Shown here: positions 37,376 through 45,759 of the stretch, piece by piece
How the letters are laid out: every line of letters begins with the position of its first letter
How positions within the stretch are numbered: position 1 is the first letter of the stretch
Assembly (NCBI GenBank): GCA_017936285.1
Contig: JAGBFU010000082.1
Span: forward strand, 1 to 64,000
Direction of reading: 5' to 3'
DNA from: Marinifilaceae bacterium
GTDB taxonomy: Bacteria; Bacteroidota; Bacteroidia; Bacteroidales; Marinifilaceae
Length of the DNA stretch: 64,000 bases
The notes under the pieces: generated by a model
Databases searched by the model: none
What the model was told of the DNA's origin: nothing
The model's input: the letters and a program-made list of their open reading frames with translations, nothing else
Made by a program: the position numbers and the translations under genes

Positions 37376-39080
37376 AGATCCTGCTGTTCATGCAGTATAT
37401 ATGAACTGGCTTGCACAGCTGGTCGGAATGATATGCCCCAGAAATCTGTTTCTTATCCTCGGACGAGGTTCCGGAAAGACCAACGACATTCTGACAGACC
37501 GTCTCATGGATATATGCTACGATATGCCCGGAGCTCCAATAGCATTGGTTGGAGACACTTACGATAACCTTAGCAAAAATATTCTCCCATCGCTACTTGA
37601 CGGACTTAATAGAAAGGGGTGGGTGGAGAATGTTCATTATGTAGTAGATAGAGAACCTCCCGAGGTTACAGAAGATATGCGCCAAGCAGCTCCGCCCGAG
37701 CTCAGGAGCCAGTTATGGACTCCATACAACAGGATCCTCTCTTATAAGCGTAAGATTATCTTCTTCACAGGCACCAACATCACCCTGGTATCACTGGACC
37801 GACCCAGTTCTGCTGCAGGTAACTCTTACGTTCATCTTATAGGCGATGAAGCAAAGTTTTTCCCTCCCCATAAACTTGCAAAGATGACAAAAGCTTTACG
37901 CGGTTACTTTGTTAAGTATGGAAAGAGTGTCTATTATAGAGGTCAGACATTCCTGACAGATATGCCTAACCCCAACCATGTCGGAGAATATGATTGGATT
38001 CTCAAACAATTCTCACGTATGAATGTTAAGGATATCATGATGGTTATAAAAACAGCTTTTGTTCTTAACGATGTGCGCCAGGAGGTGGCCGTTGCAAAAT
38101 GCGATTACAACACCAAAGAGCTTGCCAACAAAGAGAAACTGTTGAAACGATGGGAGGAGCGTTTTAACCTAGTACGTCGGAACTCAACATTCTGCTATGT
38201 GGCCAGTAGCTACATTAATTCGGATATTCTTCGTCCGGAATACTTTGCCGATGAGTTTGAAGGTGATTTAGACGATGTTAAAATCTCCATTCTATCGACA
38301 AAACCTCGCTTGGCAGCCGGCAATATGTTCTATGCCGGCATAGGCTCGAAACACTTCTATAACGACGGAACCTCGCCCAAATATGCAGACTATTTTGGAA
38401 CCCGAGAGAATGAGGATTGCAGAGTGCTGCGCTACTTGATTCCGGACAAGCCATTGGATGTGAGTATCGATTTTGGAAACATGATGTCTATGGTCGTCGG
38501 TCAGGAACAAGGAGAATATTTCCGCTGTCTCAAGAACCTCTACACACTCCCTCCTGCATGGATAAGGGAACTTGCCGATAAGTTCTTAGCCTTCTTTAAA
38601 GCTCATGAGCATAAAGTAATTAATCTATATTATGACCGTGCCGGTAATCAGTACCAGAAGGTAAAACAAGACTCGGCAGGAAAACTTAAAGCTGCCCTTG
38701 AAAAGGATGCAATGGGCAATTCCACCGGATGGAGAGTCAATCTTGAATCACGTAATCAACCCACTATATACACCTACGACGAATACGATTTTATGCTTGA
38801 GGTGATGGCTGAACGCTCTCCGAAACTTCCCAAGGTTCGTATCGATATGTACCACTGCAGAGAGTTAAAGGCATCGCTCGAGATGGCCGAAACTAAAATT
38901 ATTGAGGTTCGTGGTCGTAAAAAGGTCTCCAAGAAGAAAACCTCGGAAAAATTACCCTTCCACAGACTGCCCATGGAGTCAACCAACTTCTCAGATTCAT
39001 TCAAATATATGCTTATGAGAAAAAAATGGCTTCAACAGGTTAAGGCCCACGCTTCGGGAGTATCTCTCCCCATTGGATAA
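37350..39080 (+). CDS. Terminase large subunit (DNA-packaging ATPase/nuclease)
   Basis: 576 residues. Walker A GRGSGKT is at residues 38-44, and Walker B with the catalytic glutamate is in VHLIGDEAKFF near 160-170. The C-terminal nuclease domain shows DVSIDFGNMMS with the first metal-binding aspartate. The protein pumps DNA into the prohead and cuts concatemers. A 207-base gap follows, with an inverted repeat and the next late promoter. Confidence 0.88.
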   Translation: MTRRKINSEDPAVHAVYMNWLAQLVGMICPRNLFLILGRGSGKTNDILTDRLMDICYDMPGAPIALVGDTYDNLSKNILPSLLDGLNRKGWVENVHYVVDREPPEVTEDMRQAAPPELRSQLWTPYNRILSYKRKIIFFTGTNITLVSLDRPSSAAGNSYVHLIGDEAKFFPPHKLAKMTKALRGYFVKYGKSVYYRGQTFLTDMPNPNHVGEYDWILKQFSRMNVKDIMMVIKTAFVLNDVRQEVAVAKCDYNTKELANKEKLLKRWEERFNLVRRNSTFCYVASSYINSDILRPEYFADEFEGDLDDVKISILSTKPRLAAGNMFYAGIGSKHFYNDGTSPKYADYFGTRENEDCRVLRYLIPDKPLDVSIDFGNMMSMVVGQEQGEYFRCLKNLYTLPPAWIRELADKFLAFFKAHEHKVINLYYDRAGNQYQKVKQDSAGKLKAALEKDAMGNSTGWRVNLESRNQPTIYTYDEYDFMLEVMAERSPKLPKVRIDMYHCRELKASLEMAETKIIEVRGRKKVSKKKTSEKLPFHRLPMESTNFSDSFKYMLMRKKWLQQVKAHASGVSLPIG

Positions 39081-39147
39081 GGTTTTTATCCCTGTTTTTG
39101 ATTCGGGTTTAGTCAATAAACTCATATTTAACCCTATAACCATTTTT

Positions 39148-39168
39148 CCAAAAAATCACCTTTTTTGG
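39148..39168. repeat. Inverted repeat in the terminase-portal gap
   Basis: CCAAAAAA (39148-39155) pairs with TTTTTTGG (39161-39168). It may end the terminase transcript, though the T-run lies inside the stem. The GC-rich GCCCGGGC patch follows at about 39181. Confidence 0.4.
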
Positions 39169-39248
39169 TGTTGAAATTCTGCCCGGGCCGCGCAGAGGGT
39201 TATTTGAAATTTCACCCCATAGCAAAAGGTGATATATGACAGCAATTC

Positions 39249-39284
39249 TGTCCTTTTCAAGGAGTTGAATCAAAAGTATCTTTG
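39249..39284 (+). promoter_or_regulatory. Phage late promoter 2 (portal unit)
   Basis: TGTCCTTT (39249-39256), exactly 20 bp, TATCTTTG (39277-39284), a perfect -7 box. The ATG at 39288 is four bases past the box. Confidence 0.75.
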
Positions 39285-39287
39285 AGT

Positions 39288-39572
39288 ATGTTACTTTGGA
39301 AAGCAATAGAAGAAATGCGTGCTTTAACGGCAACCGGTAGGTACTTCTCATTCTCGTTCATGAGCTATAATGCTTCGAAGCTCAAGAGCGAAGGAGTGGT
39401 TGAAGTTGCCAAAGCACAGCTCAGAAAGAAGAGAGCCGGTAGCGGAGGCACATTGGCCGATGCTCTATTAGTCTATTACGACTACGATAAGCACGAATGC
39501 AGACAGTGCTACATCCCATTAATCATGACTTTTAACGGACATAAAATATCCATTCATAATGACAAAGAGTAA
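39288..39572 (+). CDS. Small hypothetical phage protein before the portal
   Basis: 94 residues. The segment YFSFSFMSYNASK and the end CYIPLIMTFNGHKISIHN are like short proteins found in Bacteroides prophages, with unknown role. ATG 39288 fits the family-like N-terminus but would make the mRNA leaderless given the promoter ending at 39284. ATG 39315 is the next choice. It overlaps the portal gene by 14 bases. Confidence 0.6.
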   Translation: MLLWKAIEEMRALTATGRYFSFSFMSYNASKLKSEGVVEVAKAQLRKKRAGSGGTLADALLVYYDYDKHECRQCYIPLIMTFNGHKISIHNDKE

Positions 39573-40926
39573 AGCAACCATTGAGAAGCTCGGAAGAGCA
39601 CGAATCATTCATATTCCTGACGTTGGAGGATTTCTCTATACCGGATTCTCTGAGAGTGTCTCATCGTCTTGGATGACACAGACAAGTAGCAACTGGGAAA
39701 CCTCGCCCACATCCGAATTGGGAGTTAATATCTTCCCCTTCGGACACGATAATATGCTACCCACTCACATCCGCAATATCATGGATGAGAATAATCTTGC
39801 TCCAGGAATTTTGGAAAGAGAGAAGGGATTACTATATGGCCAAGGCTTAGAGCTATATCGGAAGGTGTATAAAGATGGCGCCATTCAGCGCGAATGGTGT
39901 TACGACGATGATGTCTGGGGGTGGCTTAAGAGTTGGGACTATATGAGATATGTTGAGATGGCCATCACAGAATACAAGTATCTGCATGGGTTCTTCGATA
40001 AGGTGTATGCTTCCAAAGGAAAGAGAATTGGTATTAAGCGTATTGCCAAGCTGGAGGTTGTGCCAGGTATAAATGTCAGAATGGGATGGGTAGATAGTCG
40101 CCGCTTGGAAGATGTTTCCAAAATCTATGTGGCCGACTGGGAGAACGCAACAGGGGAAGTTTCCGAATACAATGTGTTCAATAGGGAGCGCTTCCTTGAC
40201 GAGAAGAATTACCCCAACGTCACTATGAGCTATCACAACTCATACTCCTATGCTCGCAGTATATACTCTATCCCCTCATTCTATGGAGCTTTGAACTGGA
40301 TTAAGAGATCTTCCGATGTTCCAGTAATTCTTAAATACATCACAGAGAATAGTATTAATGTTGCCTATCATATTCAATCGCCGGCTCTTTTCTGGCAACA
40401 GAAGAGAGAAGAGCTGGAGACAGAGTGTGCAGCTAAAGGCAAAACATTCAACGACAGTATGCTGGAAGAGCTGAAAAATACCATTATGTCAAAGTTGGCC
40501 GAAACCCTTTCAGGAAAGAAGAATGCCGGTAAGTTCTTCCACACTATAAGTCTGGAGGATGACAATGGAAAACCATGGGAGTGGAAAATTGAGCCCATTG
40601 ATCAAAAGATAACCGACTTTATTGAGGCACAGATAAAGGTCTCTGAGAAAGCCGACAGTGCCACAACCTCGGGCATTGGCTTACACCCTGCCCTCTCGAA
40701 TATCATGGTGGCAGGTAAGCTATCATCCGGCAGCGAAATGCTCTATGCGCTGAAACTTTACTTGGGTTCTGATACTGCAATCCCGGAGGCTATCATCTTA
40801 CAGAGCTTAAACAGAGCCATTGCCATTAATTTCCCTGACAAGGATCTGCAGCTTGGATTCTATCACCAGGTAATAATGAAAGAAGATGAAGTATCACCAT
40901 CTAATCGATTAAAGAATAATATATGA
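39559..40926 (+). CDS. Phage portal protein
   Basis: 455 residues, without a named motif, but with the size, helical C-terminus and position of a portal. The segment TSPTSELGVNIFPFGHDNML near the N-terminus and SGIGLHPALSNIM near the C-terminus are as I recall from Bacteroidetes phage portals. The portal forms the dodecameric vertex for DNA entry. It overlaps the next gene by 4 bases (ATGA). Confidence 0.7.
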   Translation: MTKSKATIEKLGRARIIHIPDVGGFLYTGFSESVSSSWMTQTSSNWETSPTSELGVNIFPFGHDNMLPTHIRNIMDENNLAPGILEREKGLLYGQGLELYRKVYKDGAIQREWCYDDDVWGWLKSWDYMRYVEMAITEYKYLHGFFDKVYASKGKRIGIKRIAKLEVVPGINVRMGWVDSRRLEDVSKIYVADWENATGEVSEYNVFNRERFLDEKNYPNVTMSYHNSYSYARSIYSIPSFYGALNWIKRSSDVPVILKYITENSINVAYHIQSPALFWQQKREELETECAAKGKTFNDSMLEELKNTIMSKLAETLSGKKNAGKFFHTISLEDDNGKPWEWKIEPIDQKITDFIEAQIKVSEKADSATTSGIGLHPALSNIMVAGKLSSGSEMLYALKLYLGSDTAIPEAIILQSLNRAIAINFPDKDLQLGFYHQVIMKEDEVSPSNRLKNNI

Positions 40927-41891
40927 GCCTACCAGAAACAAAGCTTCTCTTCTCAAACATTGAAGAGATAAGACAATACGCCCCTTTCATTTATGCTAAC
41001 ACTCCGTTCGAGGAGTTAAAGCATGATATTATTTTAGGTGCAGAATCTCTGTGTAATGTAGTCGGAACCGAGATTTACGACAGAGCTATCGCCAACATTG
41101 ATAATCCCAAGGCTGAAGATATAGATAAATGGCTAATATCGTACATGCGATATCCGTTAGCTTTATTAACATATATATCATATGCAGCCAATGCAGATAT
41201 CAGCCATGAGGGCGATGGTCGCCGGGTAAAACTCGACAAAGAGAGGGAGTCTATGCCCTGGCAATGGCAAATAGAGCGTGATGATGCAGCTCTTCGTTTA
41301 AAGGCAGAAAAGGGGATTGAACGCCTGATTAAATTCTTAGATGCCAATCTGAAATTCTTTCCTGAATGGAAAGAGTGTGAACAGAGAAAAGATATCAACT
41401 CTTTATTTGTGTCGTCGGCGCTTATCATGAATACCTATGTGCCCATCGATGCATCACGAGCTTTCTATATCCGATGTCTGCCATTCATCAGAGCTGAAGA
41501 GAGCGAATTGGGAGGTATTATTGGCTCTACCGAGAAAGAGAACTTACTACAGCACATCTCTGATAAATCATTGAGTGATTCAGAAGCTTCACTTGTTAAT
41601 GCTATACGCAGATATATTTCATGCATGGTTATGGCCAAGGCCATACGTCACTTCTCGGTATCGATATTACCGGAATCGGTAACATGCAGATTTGAATCGC
41701 CGAGTCAGACACAGAAGGCAAGCACAGTTCCCACGGTTGAGTTGCTCTCAAGAATAGAGAATAGCTATCTAAGCGAAGCAAAGGGAGCCTTTGGCACCAT
41801 ACAGACCCTTGTCGCCCTACCTCCTGCAGAGAGTGACAATGATTTTGGTGGAAGCATAGGTAATCATCGCGATAAATTCTTCAGCGTATGA
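40923..41891 (+). CDS. DUF6712-like head-tail connector candidate
   Basis: 322 residues beginning LPETKLLFSNIEEIRQYAPF, the style of DUF6712 proteins that follow the portal in Bacteroidetes phages. No enzymatic motif. A head-completion or adaptor role is inferred from position. Four-base overlaps with both neighbours show tight translational coupling. Confidence 0.6.
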   Translation: MSLPETKLLFSNIEEIRQYAPFIYANTPFEELKHDIILGAESLCNVVGTEIYDRAIANIDNPKAEDIDKWLISYMRYPLALLTYISYAANADISHEGDGRRVKLDKERESMPWQWQIERDDAALRLKAEKGIERLIKFLDANLKFFPEWKECEQRKDINSLFVSSALIMNTYVPIDASRAFYIRCLPFIRAEESELGGIIGSTEKENLLQHISDKSLSDSEASLVNAIRRYISCMVMAKAIRHFSVSILPESVTCRFESPSQTQKASTVPTVELLSRIENSYLSEAKGAFGTIQTLVALPPAESDNDFGGSIGNHRDKFFSV

Positions 41892-42769
41892 TAAGCATCG
41901 AGGCTTTTGAGAATGGCCACATGGCCGATATCCCCGAGAACTGGGATGAGTGCACACCGGAACAGCTGAGATTTATCTTTACTCAAGTCGCAGATCTTCT
42001 CTCCGGAAATATTACCATGGATGAATTTAAAGTAGGGGTGTTCATCCATCTTGCAGGTATCAAGATAAGAAAAATATACGGACTGCATGATAAGATGCTT
42101 TCCCGAGAACAATACGAACAAAAATACTCTACTATTGCCCGGTTGGCAAATTTAGCCACGGAGTGGATGTTTGTCAAAGAGGGTAAAACTATACGGTTCG
42201 ATTATGCTGCCATCAGGAACCCGATGCCCGATATCAGGTGCGGATTGTTTAAGTATCATGGTCCGGAACACCTGTTTGCAGATGTAACCTTCGGGGAGTA
42301 TAGAGTGGCCTACGACTACTACACTCGATATTTATCAAGTCAGGATCCTCAGGATTTATCGTGTCTGATCTCGGCTCTGTACAGAAGGAACCGACGCCGT
42401 CCATTCTCGGCAACTAAAAGCATTGAACATGCGAATCGGTTCTCCCGCCTATCTCCTATCGATAGGCAGATTATCTGCTCCTGGTTCGGGGCAGCTGACC
42501 ACTTTATAAAAACCTCAGATCTGTGCGTTGATGGACGTATTATCAACTTTACCCCTCTGTTTAAACAGGATAAACAAGCAAGCGCCCTCGATGACGACTA
42601 CGGAGCTCCTGCGCCTTTGGGAATTACCGGCATCCTGATTGCTGTGGCCGATAGCGGAACATTCGGTACCGCCGCACAGGTAGAAGCAACTCCTTTAATC
42701 GATATCTTACTCAAATTGTATCACTGGCACTGTGAAAGCCGCCGACTAAAACAGAAATATAATGATTAA
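41888..42769 (+). CDS. Hypothetical phage head/tail-region protein
   Basis: 293 residues, no recognised domain. The N-terminus (PENWDECTPEQLRFIFTQVA) and the C-terminal helix rich in basic residues suggest a structural or assembly protein. It overlaps the following gene by 8 bases. Function unknown. Confidence 0.6.
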   Translation: MISIEAFENGHMADIPENWDECTPEQLRFIFTQVADLLSGNITMDEFKVGVFIHLAGIKIRKIYGLHDKMLSREQYEQKYSTIARLANLATEWMFVKEGKTIRFDYAAIRNPMPDIRCGLFKYHGPEHLFADVTFGEYRVAYDYYTRYLSSQDPQDLSCLISALYRRNRRRPFSATKSIEHANRFSRLSPIDRQIICSWFGAADHFIKTSDLCVDGRIINFTPLFKQDKQASALDDDYGAPAPLGITGILIAVADSGTFGTAAQVEATPLIDILLKLYHWHCESRRLKQKYND

Positions 42770-43190
42770 CCTTGGCCATTATGCTGCATATTTTAAAGAG
42801 CTTGCCCAGAAAATAGGCATTAAGAATCTGATCTTCGTTGTTAAGGAGGAGCATTTGTGCAGCTCCATTAAGAACCTTACAGGAAAAACATTAGCCGTTG
42901 TTTATCCGTCATTCCGTAAAATCGGCTCTGAAGATAACCATTTGTGGATAAACGAAGGTATGTTTCTACTGCTTGATAATGGCAACGAGAAAGCCATGAC
43001 CCAACAAAAGGAGGAACAACTCTTCACGGAAATAGGAGATTTGTGTTCCATTGTCATCAACAATCTTATCAATGATCACTCCACCCATGTCGGCGTAATG
43101 GCCGAACTTGACATATCATCGATCCAGGCTGAACCCGAATGGATGATATGTAATACCTGGTGTGGTTATTCGGTAACATATACCTTCTGA
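42762..43190 (+). CDS. Hypothetical phage connector-region protein
   Basis: 142 residues, alpha/beta, no known family. It ends in a beta-rich segment (EPEWMICNTWCGYSVTYTF). The size and position, two genes after the portal neighbour, are those of a head-tail joining or tail-terminator protein. Its TGA overlaps the next ATG (TGATG). Confidence 0.55.
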   Translation: MINLGHYAAYFKELAQKIGIKNLIFVVKEEHLCSSIKNLTGKTLAVVYPSFRKIGSEDNHLWINEGMFLLLDNGNEKAMTQQKEEQLFTEIGDLCSIVINNLINDHSTHVGVMAELDISSIQAEPEWMICNTWCGYSVTYTF

Positions 43191-43570
43191 TGGAGAATAT
43201 TATTAAACAACGATTTCTGGAGCAGATTCTAACAGAAGAGGGGCACAAGTTCCTGTCCGGACAAACGGCTGCTATCAATAAAAGGTTGAAATTTCGCTCC
43301 GGGACTCTTCTCAACGAGCGTTCATTCTCGGTTCAATCAGGTACCGATTTGAATGGCAAACTGTCTTTCCGTTTTCCCTACTATACTCGATACCTGGATA
43401 TGCGACGCAAGGTATTAACCCATGATAATCGTTATCAGAAAGAGAAAAAGGGCTATAAAATATATAACCGTTTCGCTATGGGAACGTATTACACAATAGC
43501 CCGCAGACTATCCACCGAACTAACCGACGATGTCCGCCAGGCTATAAAAGAATCTCTGATCGAGAAGTGA
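43190..43570 (+). CDS. Hypothetical phage protein, last of the portal unit
   Basis: 126 residues starting MENIIKQRFLEQIL at the TGATG overlap with the previous stop. An upstream in-frame GTG/ATG at 43160 lies inside the previous gene and is not needed. Basic and helical, with FRFPYYTRYLDMRR in the middle. No function can be named. An AT-rich gap follows, holding the next gene's promoter. Confidence 0.6.
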   Translation: MENIIKQRFLEQILTEEGHKFLSGQTAAINKRLKFRSGTLLNERSFSVQSGTDLNGKLSFRFPYYTRYLDMRRKVLTHDNRYQKEKKGYKIYNRFAMGTYYTIARRLSTELTDDVRQAIKESLIEK

Positions 43571-43639
43571 TTTAGCACGATTTAAATTATTTTTTAAATA
43601 TTTTAAAGTTGTTTTTATGAATTTTTTTTCGATTTTTTT

Positions 43640-43647
43640 TAATTTTG
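43640..43647 (+). promoter_or_regulatory. Host-type -7 element of a cargo operon
   Basis: TAATTTTG matches TAnnTTTG, 42 bases before ATG 43689. TGA replaces TTG at the 19-bp position. The AT-rich block AATATTTTAAAG (43597-43608) recurs upstream of the cargo gene at 45338. Confidence 0.5.
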
Positions 43648-43688
43648 CCACGTATAGACAAAAGAAGAAAAGGAATAAGGCAAACAAC

Positions 43689-43883
43689 ATGTGTAAGTTC
43701 ATATCAAAACGAAGTGTAAATATTGCGAATGCTAAGTCTTCTAAACAAAGCAGCCACAGGATTTCTATAAATGGCGGTAGCGCATCTATTGTATGCAGAA
43801 CCTCCTTTGGAAGAAAAGAAATTGTTATTGATAGAAATAAACTTAATTCTGCCAGCCAAGAAGCATTAAGCCAACTAAGATAA
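43689..43883 (+). CDS. Small hypothetical cargo protein
   Basis: 64 residues (MCKFISKRSVNIANAKSSKQ), very basic, no family recognised. The frame is open from 43617, but that part contains the -7 box, so ATG 43689 is preferred. It forms a two-gene unit with 43892-44392, ended by a strong terminator and standing between structural units. Confidence 0.5.
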   Translation: MCKFISKRSVNIANAKSSKQSSHRISINGGSASIVCRTSFGRKEIVIDRNKLNSASQEALSQLR

Positions 43884-43891
43884 TTTCCACA

Positions 43892-44392
43892 ATGAGGTAT
43901 AATTTTATTTATGACAAATTAGTCCAAAACAGGAATGATTTGATTGGCATAATTGCGTATGGCATATACAAACAACATAAAATAGAGTTTATAACCGGTA
44001 TAAAAGAGAGCAAGAATAGAGAGCCTAACGAGGAAGAGTGTAATGCTTTCTTTGTGACCTCAACCACAGATAGTCAGCTCGGCAAATATAGAAATGATGC
44101 CGAAATTTTATTAACGGAAGTTGTTCTCCGAACCGCCGAAGAAGAGATTAATGCAAGGGAAAGAGAAATCTTGCTTGATTACAAAAAGAATATCAAGGAA
44201 GCATTACCATCTAACTTTAAAACTATTGCATTAAGCGTCATTTCATCATTCATCTTCTCTGCAATATTGGCCATATTTTTCATTTTAGGTATGACTTCAG
44301 AAAAAGAGATTAAAGATGTTGCCGAAAAAGCTGTAACAACTATCATTCAACAACAAGGAATTATTGCCGACTCTCTTCAAGTACAAAAATAA
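43892..44392 (+). CDS. Membrane-anchored cargo protein, unknown function
   Basis: 166 residues. A soluble N-terminal 105 residues is followed by one membrane segment (LSVISSFIFSAILAIFFILG) and a short tail (SEKEIKDVAEKAVTTIIQQQ). No family is recognised. With its own promoter and terminator inside the late region, it behaves like a lysogenic-conversion or superinfection-exclusion gene, but this is inferred from layout alone. Confidence 0.6.
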   Translation: MRYNFIYDKLVQNRNDLIGIIAYGIYKQHKIEFITGIKESKNREPNEEECNAFFVTSTTDSQLGKYRNDAEILLTEVVLRTAEEEINAREREILLDYKKNIKEALPSNFKTIALSVISSFIFSAILAIFFILGMTSEKEIKDVAEKAVTTIIQQQGIIADSLQVQK

Positions 44393-44415
44393 CCTCTACT
44401 TAGACGATATAAGGA

Positions 44416-44448
44416 CTTGGTCACCGGGAAGGTGACTAAGTTTTTTTT
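44416..44448 (+). terminator. Terminator of the cargo operon
   Basis: CTTGGTCACC (44416-44425) pairs with GGTGACTAAG (44431-44440) with one G-T pair, followed by eight Ts. Confidence 0.9.
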
Positions 44449-44477
44449 GCTTTCTCTTCAAAAAAACTAAAATTCTT

Positions 44478-44507
44478 TTGAAAAATAAAAAATAATCTCC
44501 ATCTTTG
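44478..44507 (+). promoter_or_regulatory. Host-type promoter of the structured RNA
   Basis: TTG (44478-44480), exactly 19 bp, CATCTTTG (44500-44507; one mismatch to TAnnTTTG). The expected start site is 44510-44513, where the first helix of the RNA begins. Confidence 0.65.
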
Positions 44508-44510
44508 CAG

Positions 44511-44676
44511 TGCTATAACAAATCTAATGGAGACGGAGATAGGACCGCCTCGATATACTCAAGGGCGGATTTTTTGTATCCGGACTTTATCCTATCGGTA
44601 TAAACATATTACACGGTGTGTACCCCCGTTTAATGGTTGTAATGGCCATTATTAACTCCATTGGAAAGTTATAGCA
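44511..44676 (+). ncRNA. Candidate structured RNA, undescribed
   Basis: A 308-base gap without a gene holds nested helices. TGCTATAAC (44511-44519) pairs with GTTATAGCA (44668-44676). TCTAATGGAG (44523-44532) pairs with CTCCATTGGA (44656-44665), with one G-U. Inside, GATAGGA (44538-44544) pairs with TCCTATC (44590-44596) and encloses CCGCC/GGCGG (44545-44568) followed by six Ts. A further hairpin lies at 44640-44651. The closing helix starts at the predicted transcript start. It could be a free ncRNA or a leader that controls the tail genes from 44725. Confidence 0.55.
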
Positions 44677-44724
44677 GCGGGAAAGGCACGCCGTTTTTCT
44701 GTGCCTATGCTAAAATTTTCCAAT

Positions 44725-44949
44725 ATGTTTAACATTGAAATCATTGAGCCTACCATTAAGGAGACTCAGGAGCGATTGGCACACTTGAAGGGCGAAGTAT
44801 TCAAGTATCAACAACAGTTCGCAGAGCTTATCTTCAGCGGAAACTACACAAAGGAGCTTTACAACATTACCCTTAACCGCTTGAACAGTGCACGTGCAGC
44901 ACTCACATCGGTACAGGACTACTTAGCACAGGAAGGAGGTGCGTCATGA
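44725..44949 (+). CDS. Small tail-assembly candidate
   Basis: 74 residues from ATG 44725 (MFNIEIIEPTIKETQERLAH); an upstream GTG or ATG (44701, 44707) would overlap a small hairpin. Helical, probably coiled-coil. It lies two genes before the tape measure, where tail-assembly chaperones sit, and overlaps the next gene by ATGA. No slippery site is seen at the junction, unlike lambda G/GT. Confidence 0.5.
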   Translation: MFNIEIIEPTIKETQERLAHLKGEVFKYQQQFAELIFSGNYTKELYNITLNRLNSARAALTSVQDYLAQEGGAS

Positions 44950-45227
44950 TGTTCGATGATCGCCCTTTAAGAATCTCGGCCGAGACCGAGAATCTGATTC
45001 GCTTGGCAGTAACCGCAGTAACAGTACGCCGCCAGTTCACCGAGAAATCAAAGCAGCTCTTCAACGACTCTACGGAGAGTGGCAAGGAGTTCCAGAACTT
45101 CCGTACCGACAAACTACTGCCCCACCAGCTGACTGTCGAGAGCGAGATTATAACCCTCATTCATGAGCGCATCATCGAGAACATCCAGGACAACCTGACC
45201 GACGATGCACTAGAAATTGTAATCTAA
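44946..45227 (+). CDS. Small tail-assembly candidate, partner of the previous gene
   Basis: 93 residues, helical, starting in the ATGA overlap (MMFDDRPLRISAETENLIRL). No family is recognised. Paired with the preceding small gene it matches the position of tail-assembly chaperones, although a cargo membrane gene separates it from the tape measure. Its stop is followed by a strong hairpin. Confidence 0.5.
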   Translation: MMFDDRPLRISAETENLIRLAVTAVTVRRQFTEKSKQLFNDSTESGKEFQNFRTDKLLPHQLTVESEIITLIHERIIENIQDNLTDDALEIVI

Positions 45228-45234
45228 CCGGGCA

Positions 45235-45256
45235 CAGTGGCGCTCCCGCGCCACTG
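45235..45256 (+). terminator. Strong hairpin after the tail-assembly pair
   Basis: CAGTGGCGC (45235-45243) pairs with GCGCCACTG (45248-45256) around TCCC, and flanking G and C runs can extend it. No T-run follows, so it may stabilise the mRNA end rather than terminate. Confidence 0.5.
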
Positions 45257-45305
45257 CCCCTCACTAAAAAATATTTTAAAGCGTTTTAAAGTAAAATTAA
45301 ATCGC

Positions 45306-45313
45306 TATATTTG
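45306..45313 (+). promoter_or_regulatory. Host-type -7 element of a cargo membrane gene
   Basis: TATATTTG, perfect TAnnTTTG; TTT stands at the -33 position. The expected start site near 45318-45320 argues for ATG 45338. AATATTTTAAAG (45270-45281) lies upstream, as at 43597. Confidence 0.5.
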
Positions 45314-45337
45314 TGGATGAAGAAAAATGTGAATGGT

Positions 45338-45697
45338 ATGGAATTAAATTTTATACAAGCATTGATGTTTTTAGTACCGGGCACATTGCTGGGCGGTGCG
45401 TTTATTGCCCTTTTTGTAAATTCCTATTCTGTAGGTTGCGCTATTGCAGCTTTCATTGTTGGACTTTTTTTTATTTTTACAGGAGAATTCCTTTGGGGTA
45501 TTGCGATTCTTTCAATCTACATAATAGGCTTTATTATGGCATATTGTAGCATAAGTATTCCTGAAAGCGAGATTCTTCCACTCCCCACTAAAAAGAGAAA
45601 AAGATCCCTCCCCATAATTTTATGGATATGCGCAGTTTTGGCTGTTATCGGATTTGTTGTTATCATGTTATCATACAAATCTGATCCTATATCATAA
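45338..45697 (+). CDS. Multi-pass membrane cargo protein
   Basis: 119 residues with about four membrane segments (FLVPGTLLGGAFIALFV, AIAAFIVGLFFIFTG, AILSIYIIGFIMAYC, LWICAVLAVIGFVVIML) and a basic loop KKRKR. No family is known. ATG 45338 is favoured over 45317 because of the -7 box ending at 45313. Its own promoter and its place directly before the tape-measure late promoter mark it as cargo, perhaps for superinfection exclusion or lysis timing. Confidence 0.55.
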   Translation: MELNFIQALMFLVPGTLLGGAFIALFVNSYSVGCAIAAFIVGLFFIFTGEFLWGIAILSIYIIGFIMAYCSISIPESEILPLPTKKRKRSLPIILWICAVLAVIGFVVIMLSYKSDPIS

Positions 45698-45700
45698 TTC

Positions 45701-45736
45701 TGTCCTTTAAATTTTTCTGTCCTTAGAATAGCTTTG
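45701..45736 (+). promoter_or_regulatory. Phage late promoter 3 (tape measure unit)
   Basis: TGTCCTTT (45701-45708), exactly 20 bp, TAGCTTTG (45729-45736). A second TGTCCTT lies at 45718. GAATAGCTTTG and CAAAGTTATTC (45726-45755) form an inverted repeat over the -7 box and the start site. Confidence 0.75.
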
Positions 45737-45759
45737 TTGTAAAACAAAGTTATTCTTCC

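Noticed and set aside
45313-45549. 78-codon frame overlapping the cargo membrane gene
   Set aside because: Cysteine- and phenylalanine-rich shadow of the membrane-protein frame.
45726-45755. Hairpin that hides the tape measure ribosome site
   Set aside because: If late promoter 3 is right, transcription starts inside the loop, so the RNA would not contain the full stem. A DNA-level operator remains possible.
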